Source: an uncultured Anaerolineaceae bacterium | Lineage (GTDB): Bacteria > Chloroflexota > Anaerolineae > Promineifilales > Promineifilaceae | Assembly: GCA_937967805.1 (NCBI GenBank) | Contig: CALBTC010000075.1 | Span: forward strand, 1-8,721 | Length of the DNA stretch: 8,721 nucleotides | Direction of reading: 5' to 3' | In this document: positions 1-5,121 of the stretch, in pieces | How positions within the stretch are numbered: position 1 is the stretch's first letter | Layout: each line of letters begins with the position of its first letter | Translations under genes and position numbers: made by a program | The notes under the pieces: model-generated | Seen by the model: only the letters and a program-made list of their open reading frames with translations | The model's database searches: none | Told to the model about the DNA's origin: nothing

Positions 1-1168
1 GGGCGGAGATGCGCAGGCCATCGTAGCTGGTGAAGGGGTAATCTTCGCCGGGGGACAACCATTCTTGCGGCAGGCCCAGGATGCGTTCGTTAGTATGCCG
101 CCGACACTGGTCCCGGTTTTTGCCGCCGATGGTGTAGAGTTGCGTGGGGGAAACGGCCGTTGAAAACGACAGCGCATACTCATCTTGTTCTTTATTGTAC
201 TTAATTGATTCCAAGACGCCGCCGGCCAGTTCACCCTTGCCACACAGCAGGTGCGTGGCCTGCATTTTCAGGTTGGCTTCGTCCAGCTCGGCTTCATACG
301 CCCAGGAGCTGCCGTCGATGTTGTAGATGAGCAGGTAAGACTGCCCCGTAAGGTGGCGAACGTCTTCCATCTCGCCTACACCCTCGTGCTGCGTACCGGA
401 GATGGGCACCTGCTTCAGGTCTGTCGGATTGTCAAAGCTGAGGTAGGCCAGACCGTAGGTATCTTCAAACTCAGAAGTGGCCAGCAAAATGCCGCTGTCG
501 TTACGAATGAAAAAAGTCGGGCCGATGTTGTATTTGCGCGGCTCGCTCTCTGGCGTGCGCTCGGCCATCGGCGTGCCCAACAGGGTGGTGGGTTTTTCGT
601 CGCCCAGATTGTAGCGGAACAGCACACCATCCCCCGCACCGTAGCCTTCGGCCAGGACAAATTTACTTTTGTCCTCATTGCTGCCGCTGGGCATACCGCC
701 AAAGCGGCTTTCGTTAAGTTTGGTCAACTCGCCTGTTTCCAGATTACCCAGATAGGAGCGGAACAGAGATTCGGTTTGGGCTCCGGCGACAAAGATGAGG
801 TTGTTCCGTTCCAGATCAGGGTCGTCGATGCTGACGCGGTGTTCGGCGAAGGTCTCGGCAAAGATGGGTTCTGGATAGCCGCCTTCCAGCGGAATGCTCA
901 TGGGCAGGTAGTTTTCGTCGCCATCCTGGTCGATCATGACCACGATCTGATTCAGCTTGGGGAAGACGACGAAGGAACGGCCGTTCATAAGATGGGGATT
1001 TTGCAGGGCGATGTCGGGCGGCAGCAGCGGTTCGGGCACGCTGCCGCCGCGATCCATGACGTAGAGGCTGTTACGGCCGTTCAAATTGCTAATAAAGTAG
1101 ATGCGGTCACCTACAAGCTGCGGCACCAAAAAGAGCCGCGCGGACAAAAAAGATTCAATGCGTTTCAT
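1..1168 (-). CDS. S9 family (prolyl oligopeptidase-like) peptidase, N-terminal beta-propeller part, 3' end beyond window
   Basis: The frame stays open from an ATG at 1166-1168 to the window edge, giving 389 codons of an incomplete protein. It begins MKRIESFLSARLFLVPQL and shows repeated propeller-blade strands such as GDRIYFISNLNGRNSLYVMD, NLIFVAGAQTESLF and GLAYLSFDNPTDLKQVPISG. The last visible residues, SYDGLRISA, match the typical junction where S9 propellers pass into the alpha/beta-hydrolase domain. The catalytic Ser-Asp-His domain would therefore lie outside the window and cannot be checked. A strong Shine-Dalgarno sequence, AAGGAGA on the minus strand (1174-1180), sits just upstream and fixes the start. 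There is no signal peptide, so the enzyme is probably cytoplasmic. Family members cleave short peptides, often after proline or from acylated N-termini; the substrate here is unknown. It lies downstream of the nucleotidyltransferase gene on the same strand, with an 86-base gap. It carries three ACGGCCGT copies. Confidence 0.82.
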   Translation of the reverse strand, partial: MKRIESFLSARLFLVPQLVGDRIYFISNLNGRNSLYVMDRGGSVPEPLLPPDIALQNPHLMNGRSFVVFPKLNQIVVMIDQDGDENYLPMSIPLEGGYPEPIFAETFAEHRVSIDDPDLERNNLIFVAGAQTESLFRSYLGNLETGELTKLNESRFGGMPSGSNEDKSKFVLAEGYGAGDGVLFRYNLGDEKPTTLLGTPMAERTPESEPRKYNIGPTFFIRNDSGILLATSEFEDTYGLAYLSFDNPTDLKQVPISGTQHEGVGEMEDVRHLTGQSYLLIYNIDGSSWAYEAELDEANLKMQATHLLCGKGELAGGVLESIKYNKEQDEYALSFSTAVSPTQLYTIGGKNRDQCRRHTNERILGLPQEWLSPGEDYPFTSYDGLRISA

Positions 1169-1173
1169 GTTTT

Positions 1174-1180
1174 TCTCCTT
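1174..1180 (-). promoter_or_regulatory. Ribosome binding site of the S9 peptidase gene
   Basis: Minus-strand AAGGAGA lies a few bases before the ATG at 1166-1168. It is a nearly perfect anti-16S match and decides the start codon of the truncated peptidase gene. Confidence 0.8.
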
Positions 1181-1186
1181 GAAATA

Positions 1187-1242
1187 AACCACCCGCAGGT
1201 TTCACAATCGGATATTATTTTTCGGGGAACCTGCGGGAGGTT
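1187..1242 (-). repeat. Long inverted repeat between nucleotidyltransferase and peptidase genes (possible terminator/attenuator or dispersed repeat)
   Basis: On the plus strand, AACCACCCGCAGGTT (1187-1201) is followed after 26 bases by AACCTGCGGGAGGTT (1228-1242). The arms are complementary over 14 of 15 positions. In the direction of transcription (minus strand) the second arm is followed by TTTATTT, so the RNA could form a GC-rich hairpin with a modest U-rich tail. This would fit a weak terminator or attenuator lowering read-through into the peptidase gene, whose ribosome binding site follows directly. Each arm is also a small imperfect palindrome (AACCT...AGGTT), which would fit a dispersed intergenic repeat. 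The structure is plain in the sequence; the function is inferred. Confidence 0.6.
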
Positions 1243-1254
1243 GCGATTCCTGAA

Positions 1255-2100
1255 TTACTTGCGCAGCTGCATGGCAAATAGTTTGCGGGTGGGCGCGGTG
1301 TCGATGTGGGGTAGATGGGTTTCTACCAGTTCGATGGTTTCTTCGATGAGCTGTTTGAGCTGGGTTACGGCCGTTTGTCCATCTACCTCGAATATATTGG
1401 GCAAACGGCTGGCCACATTGGGCGGGGCGAGCTGCATTTGGGCCACGGTGTAGTTGAGTCCCTTGATTTTGCCGGGATGGTACAGCTTGTTCAGCCCGCA
1501 CAAAACGCCAAAGATATTTTGCACGGCGTGCAGCAGTTCTTCCTGTAAAAAGATAATTTCATTGCGATCCACACCCATCTTTTGCAGCACCCAATGGGGC
1601 CGGAAGCGCAGATGTTTTTGCACCAGCATATCGCCGAGTTGGGGCGGGTAGCTGGCCAACTGCTCTTTCCAACCTTGCGTGATCTCAGCTCCTTTGAGCG
1701 GCACGCCTGTGAGGACACCATCGAGCATGATTTGCTTGTTTGTTTCTTCCAAATCGGGCTCGGTCAAAAATTCGGTGATGAGCGTTTCGGTTTCGCTGAG
1801 CAGCGCGTGGGCAAAGTCGTGGCGAATGCCGTCAATATATTGGAAGAGGGCAAACCCTTCCTCAGCATTGCCGCCATAAAAACCGCCGCCGGAATCAAAG
1901 GCGGCCTGGCGATAGGCTGCAAAGGCTGCTTCACCAGGCAGCTCATCGTAATACATAATGATGTCGATGTCGGAGTTGTCGTCGGCCAGCCCTTTGGCCA
2001 CGGAGCCGGTGACCAGGATCGCTTTGATGTGGGGGTTTTGGTGGAAGACGGCCGTATTCTGCCGGGCCAATTCAAGTCGTTCCTGGGAAAGCTGGTTCAT
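1255..2100 (-). CDS. Nucleotidyltransferase-fold protein (Pol beta superfamily, DUF4037-like C-terminal region)
   Basis: This is a 281-residue soluble protein. Residues 28-50 contain the hallmark of the Pol-beta nucleotidyltransferase superfamily: TGS at 31-33, then an acidic pair SDID (D44, D46) that would bind catalytic Mg2+. D95 in GIRHDFAHA is a candidate third acidic residue. The helical C-terminal half (about 150-281) contains NEIIFLQEELLHAVQNI and LCGLNKLYHPGKIKGLNYT, resembling the helical region of DUF4037/aminoglycoside-nucleotidyltransferase-like proteins. No RxxxxH HEPN motif is visible. Such enzymes transfer a nucleotide to a small molecule, RNA or protein; the substrate here cannot be predicted. 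The start codon overlaps the stop of the upstream regulator (ATGA), and a Shine-Dalgarno TGAGGA (minus strand, 2107-2112) lies at good spacing. Tight coupling to a DNA-binding protein suggests joint regulation. An antibiotic-modifying role is possible but unsupported. Confidence 0.8.
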   Translation of the reverse strand: MNQLSQERLELARQNTAVFHQNPHIKAILVTGSVAKGLADDNSDIDIIMYYDELPGEAAFAAYRQAAFDSGGGFYGGNAEEGFALFQYIDGIRHDFAHALLSETETLITEFLTEPDLEETNKQIMLDGVLTGVPLKGAEITQGWKEQLASYPPQLGDMLVQKHLRFRPHWVLQKMGVDRNEIIFLQEELLHAVQNIFGVLCGLNKLYHPGKIKGLNYTVAQMQLAPPNVASRLPNIFEVDGQTAVTQLKQLIEETIELVETHLPHIDTAPTRKLFAMQLRK

Positions 2101-2702
2101 TTTTTGTCCTCATCTGGCGAAATAACGGGGTAATAAGCCACAGTCAGACCGTAAAGATCGCTGCCGGCATCAGCTTGCTCTTCTTGTAGCGCCTGCATTT
2201 CATCGAGGATGGCTTGGAGACGGCCGTAAAACTCTTTGTACTGCTCCGGCGTCAGCCGTAAATTGGACCGCCACAAAATCCCGCCTGATTCTTCATCCTT
2301 AAACGGATTTTGCCTGGTATGCTGCATCGTGCGCTGAATTTCGGATCGGGTCACGTCAAAAATGGCGCTTAACATTCGCTCCCACTCTTTTGAGGCGGTT
2401 GATTGGTCGGCCAACAGCCGGTCATCAATGCGGTAGTTGCGGGCCACTACTTGATATTTCTTCTCCACAATACCGGAGACCAGGTTGGTTTCCACCACCT
2501 GAATCAGGCCATGTTTTTCCATTAAGTTGACGTGATAATATAGTTTGGTGGCGGGCAATTTGAGCTGTTCGGCAATCTCCTTGACCGTTTTAGGCAGCTT
2601 AAGCCGCTGCAAAATATCTAGCCGGGTGCCGTGGGCAATCGCTTTCAGCAGTTCCAGGTCATCAACAATAAATTCGACGGCCAATTCATCAGGTGTGGGC
2701 AT
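2097..2702 (-). CDS. ArsR-like winged helix-turn-helix transcriptional regulator with C-terminal effector region
   Basis: This is a 201-residue protein. Residues 14-87 form an ArsR/HTH_20-type winged helix: LLKAIAHGTRLDILQRL is the usual opening helix, KTVKEIAEQLKLPATKLYYH (39-58) is the helix-turn-helix with the recognition helix, and LIQVVETNLVSGIVEKKYQV is the beta wing. The C-terminal half (about 100-192) is helical and charged, with no metal-binding CxC motif, so it is probably not a classic metal sensor. Its ligand is unknown. The ATG at 2700-2702 is the only start: an in-frame stop lies five codons upstream. No clear Shine-Dalgarno sequence is present. The gene is the first of the minus-strand unit, overlaps the nucleotidyltransferase by four bases, and follows a near-consensus promoter with a dyad at its start site. 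This fits an autoregulated operon, which is inference. Confidence 0.85.
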   Translation of the reverse strand: MPTPDELAVEFIVDDLELLKAIAHGTRLDILQRLKLPKTVKEIAEQLKLPATKLYYHVNLMEKHGLIQVVETNLVSGIVEKKYQVVARNYRIDDRLLADQSTASKEWERMLSAIFDVTRSEIQRTMQHTRQNPFKDEESGGILWRSNLRLTPEQYKEFYGRLQAILDEMQALQEEQADAGSDLYGLTVAYYPVISPDEDKK

Positions 2703-2721
2703 ATGCTTTTTACTTTAGATA

Positions 2722-2746
2722 AACATTTGAAAATTTTTAAATGGTT
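2722..2746. promoter_or_regulatory. AT-rich imperfect dyad, candidate operator for the regulator
   Basis: Arms AACATTT (2722-2728) and AAATGGTT (2739-2746) are inverted around an A/T run. The dyad overlaps the transcription start expected from the adjacent promoter, where a repressor would block initiation. Symmetry is imperfect and AT-rich DNA gives chance dyads, so this is only a candidate. Confidence 0.3.
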
Positions 2747-2752
2747 GAGAGG

Positions 2753-2781
2753 ATTTTATTTTAGATAGCAATTAGTGTCAA
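2753..2781 (-). promoter_or_regulatory. Sigma70-type promoter for the regulator/nucleotidyltransferase unit
   Basis: On the minus strand, TTGACA (2776-2781) is a perfect -35 hexamer. It is followed after exactly 17 bases by TAAAAT (2753-2758), five of six matches to the -10 consensus. Transcription would start near 2746, leaving a leader of about 44 bases before the regulator ATG. This is the best promoter match I found in the window. Confidence 0.65.
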
Positions 2782-2976
2782 GCAGCAATTTTTGGGCGGT
2801 TTGCCTGTAAGCTCCCTTGTAAGATGACTCACCCATAATTTGCACCATGAGCAGGTGGACTGATATGTACCATTGTGAGCCAACACCTGCCACGATTCAG
2901 CAAAGTTAACGTTTTCCCAAACATCAAACAGTGACCCCAACCTTTCGATTTTTACCAATTACAACAAATAATCGCT

Positions 2977-3711
2977 GTGTCAAAAATACTTGGAACTCTT
3001 CAACTTTATTTAAGCCGCCAGGCCACCGGACTGGGGCGTTACATTTTAGAACAACTGCTGTTTTTTATGGTTGGCTGGGTGCCGACGATTGTGGGCATTG
3101 GTCTGCGCGGTTTTGCCTATCGTCTTATTCTCAACATGGACGGCATGGCGGCCATTGAAAGCAATGTGCGCCTCCGTTTTGCCGACAACATCACCCTGAA
3201 AAATGGCGTCTATCTGGACCAGGGCACCTATTTACATGCCTGTCCCAACGGCATTGAAATTGGTGAGGATTCCCTTGTGATGCACGGTGCTGTTTTGCAT
3301 GTTTACAATTTTCGTAATTTGCCTAACGCCGGCATCAAAATTGGGCGCGATAGTTTGATCGGCGAGTATAGCATCATTCGCGGCCAGGGTGGGGTGACGA
3401 TTGGGGACCGGGTGTTCACGTCACCGTTTACCCAAATTATTGCCGTGAACCATATTTTTGATGATCCGAAACGGCCGTTCATCGATCAAGGCATCACCGC
3501 TGAAGGCATTGTCATTGAAGATGACTGCTGGCTGGGGGCCGGCGCCGTCATCACCGATGGCGTGCGTGTGGGCAAAGGCTCGGTGGTGGCTGCCGGTGCC
3601 GTGGTCACCAAAGACGTACCGCCTCACTCCGTTGTGGCCGGGGTGCCTGCCAAAGTGATTAAAACTATTGACGGGCAAACACCAGCCCGAGAAAAAAGGA
3701 TCTATTTTTAG
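2977..3711 (+). CDS. Membrane-associated hexapeptide-repeat (LbH) O-acyltransferase
   Basis: This is a 244-residue protein. Residues 24-52 ([20 protein letters not shown] and onward) are hydrophobic and may form a membrane-dipping helix. From about 60 onward, hexapeptide [I/V]-G-x4 turns build a left-handed beta-helix: [77 protein letters not shown]159 in AVNHIFDDP matches the catalytic histidine of the WbbJ/maltose-acetyltransferase-like group, and the end [13 protein letters not shown] is typical. Relatives transfer acetyl groups from acetyl-CoA to sugars of surface polysaccharides. The neighbouring glycosyltransferase and ligase-like genes support that role; the acceptor is unknown. The start is GTG with no visible Shine-Dalgarno sequence. 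The frame is open only back to 2935 and contains no ATG or TTG, so GTG is the best choice. Confidence 0.87.
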   Translation: MSKILGTLQLYLSRQATGLGRYILEQLLFFMVGWVPTIVGIGLRGFAYRLILNMDGMAAIESNVRLRFADNITLKNGVYLDQGTYLHACPNGIEIGEDSLVMHGAVLHVYNFRNLPNAGIKIGRDSLIGEYSIIRGQGGVTIGDRVFTSPFTQIIAVNHIFDDPKRPFIDQGITAEGIVIEDDCWLGAGAVITDGVRVGKGSVVAAGAVVTKDVPPHSVVAGVPAKVIKTIDGQTPAREKRIYF

Positions 3712-3759
3712 ATTTTGCAAAAGTCTACAGGTAGAGCTTAAGAAAACATCCTTATAGTG

Positions 3760-3794
3760 TTGCGTATACGAATCTTTATTGAATGCATACGCAA
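3760..3794. promoter_or_regulatory. Perfect 8-bp inverted repeat upstream of the glycosyltransferase
   Basis: TTGCGTAT (3760-3767) and ATACGCAA (3787-3794) are exact reverse complements, 19 bases apart, in the 105-base gap between the acyltransferase and glycosyltransferase genes. The half-site spacing (27 bp between starts) would place both on nearly the same DNA face, or the arms could form an RNA hairpin. A TATAGT hexamer (3753-3758) just upstream resembles a -10 element but lacks a good -35. An operator role is inferred. Confidence 0.4.
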
Positions 3795-3816
3795 ATTAAA
3801 TTGGTGCGACTAAATT

Positions 3817-5022
3817 ATGACCACACTTTCCGTTGTTATACCCGCCTATAATGAAGAAGATGGCATTGCCGAAATTGCCCATCGTGTACTGGCCGTGCGC
3901 GATTCTCTGCGCGAAGTTGGCGTAGACGGTTTGGAACTGCTCGTCGTTGATGACGGTTCCAAAGACAAAACCGTAGAGATTGCCGGCAGTATCGAGGGCG
4001 TCACGCTGATCAAGCATCCCCAAAATAAGGGGTACGGTGGCGCGCTCAAAACTGGCTTTAGCCAGGCCAAGGGTGAACTCATCGGCTTTTTGGATGCCGA
4101 TGGCACCTATCCCCCGGAATATTTTCCTAAACTGTGCGTGGAAGCGATGAACGGCTCGGAAATTGTGGTTGGCTCGCGCATGGCCGGCGCCGACAGCCAG
4201 ATGCCGCTGACGCGCCGCATAGGTAACTTCTTTTTTGCCAACCTGCTCAGTATTTTAGGCCGGCAGCGCATTACAGACAGCGCCAGCGGTATGCGCGTTT
4301 TTAAGCGCGAGGTGCTGCAAAAGATTTACCCGCTGCCGGATGGCCTGAACTTAACCCCGGTGATGAGTACGCGGGCGCTGCACGAGCAAATCAAAATGAC
4401 AGAAATTCCGATTCCATACAGCGAGCGGCTGGGTCGTTCCAAACTGAGCGTGGTGCACGACGGCCGTTTATTCCTGGAATCCATGATCTGGACCGCCATG
4501 ACCTACAATCCGGTTCGTATTTTGGGGTTGGTGGGTCTGGCCGGTATTTTGCTGGCCGGCTTGGTGCTGCTCGGTTTGGTGATTGCCCGCATCGGTGATA
4601 CGACGACTTTGGGTGCCTGGGGGGTAACGGCCGTATTTACAGCGCTCATTAGCTCAGTGGGCGGCATCAGCATTTTTGCCCTGGGCGTTACCTTCAATTA
4701 CATGGTTTCTATCTTCCATAAACAGCCAATCCGCCAGGGATTGTTCAGTAAGCCTATTTTCAAGACCCCGATTAATCACCACTTTGGCTGGCTGGGCATT
4801 CTGGCCGTGCTGCTGGGTCTGGCTTTGGGTGGGGGCAGCCTGGCTTTGGCCATTGGTCAAAATTGGCCGATTCAGCGCGTCTGGCTCTACCTTTTGGGCA
4901 GCGCCATGTCTACACTGGTGGGCATCCAATTGATTATTTACTGGGTGCTGCTCCGCGTATTGGAAGAGCTGAGCCAGCGCGAAATTTTAGCCAAGCGCGA
5001 CCTGGCCGGATACGGTGGCTGA
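3817..5022 (+). CDS. Family 2 glycosyltransferase, DPM1-like, with C-terminal membrane domain
   Basis: This is a 401-residue protein. The N-terminal GT-A domain (1-225) opens with LSVVIPAYNEEDGI, has VVDDGSKDKT (D45, D46) for nucleotide-sugar binding, KGYGGALKTGF, and the DxD metal motif FLDADGTYPP (D93, D95). VVGSRMAG and TDSASGMRVFKREVL (153-167) follow, typical of dolichyl-/polyprenyl-phosphate mannosyltransferase-like enzymes. Four hydrophobic segments follow (about 233-257, 268-298, 324-346, 355-380), so the catalytic domain should sit at the cytoplasmic face of the membrane. The likely reaction is transfer of a hexose from a nucleotide sugar to a polyprenyl phosphate, feeding glycan or glycoprotein assembly; donor and acceptor are not determined. 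It sits between a sugar acyltransferase and a radical SAM gene on the same strand. No clear Shine-Dalgarno sequence precedes the ATG; GGTG at 3803-3806 is the nearest candidate and is rather far away. Confidence 0.88.
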   Translation: MTTLSVVIPAYNEEDGIAEIAHRVLAVRDSLREVGVDGLELLVVDDGSKDKTVEIAGSIEGVTLIKHPQNKGYGGALKTGFSQAKGELIGFLDADGTYPPEYFPKLCVEAMNGSEIVVGSRMAGADSQMPLTRRIGNFFFANLLSILGRQRITDSASGMRVFKREVLQKIYPLPDGLNLTPVMSTRALHEQIKMTEIPIPYSERLGRSKLSVVHDGRLFLESMIWTAMTYNPVRILGLVGLAGILLAGLVLLGLVIARIGDTTTLGAWGVTAVFTALISSVGGISIFALGVTFNYMVSIFHKQPIRQGLFSKPIFKTPINHHFGWLGILAVLLGLALGGGSLALAIGQNWPIQRVWLYLLGSAMSTLVGIQLIIYWVLLRVLEELSQREILAKRDLAGYGG

Positions 5023-5031
5023 TCAGCTACC
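5014..5031. repeat. Palindrome overlapping the glycosyltransferase stop codon
   Basis: GCTGATCAGC (5018-5027) is a perfect palindrome. It extends on both sides by three more pairs after one G-T mismatch, giving an 18-bp symmetric site that contains the TGA stop (5020-5022). As RNA it could form a 7-bp stem with a GAUC tetraloop. No U-run follows, so it is not an obvious terminator. Confidence 0.35.
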
Positions 5032-5109
5032 AACTCGCTAATTTATCTACGAAAGACACGCATCAGATGAATAGTTCCGCCTTAAATCAGAAAAGAAAAC
5101 GGGCGTATC

Positions 5110-5115
5110 AGGAGA
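5110..5115 (+). promoter_or_regulatory. Ribosome binding site of the radical SAM gene
   Basis: AGGAGA ends six bases before the ATG at 5122. It supports this start over an earlier out-of-frame ATG at 5067. Confidence 0.8.
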
Positions 5116-5121
5116 AAGATA

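Larger units (their letters stand above)
2703..2976. other. Divergent intergenic region between the minus-strand unit and the plus-strand glycan cluster
   Basis: This 274-base stretch separates two divergently transcribed units. Its left part is AT-rich and holds the minus-strand promoter and dyad described separately. Its right part contains an inverted repeat, GCAGGTG (2851-2857) with CACCTGC (2884-2890), separated by 26 bases; this could be a hairpin or a pair of protein sites. A plus-strand promoter for the acyltransferase must lie here or further upstream, but I find only poor -35/-10 candidates (for example TTGCAC near 2840). No convincing gene is present. Confidence 0.6.

Noticed and set aside
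251..1453. 400-codon plus-strand open frame
   Set aside because: It is antisense to two better genes (S9 peptidase and nucleotidyltransferase), crosses the gap between them, and its protein has no recognisable motif. The minus-strand products show clear family signatures and ribosome binding sites.
1582..2133. 183-codon plus-strand open frame
   Set aside because: It lies opposite the nucleotidyltransferase N-terminus, whose GS...DxD motif is convincing; no RBS or domain supports the plus-strand reading.
2840..2871. Plus-strand promoter TTGCAC with TGATATGTA
   Set aside because: The spacing and extended -10 look tempting, but the -10 hexamer matches the consensus at only about three of six positions.
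2761..2958. 65-codon minus-strand open frame in the divergent intergenic region
   Set aside because: It overlaps the -35 element of the regulator promoter, has no good RBS and shows no recognisable feature.
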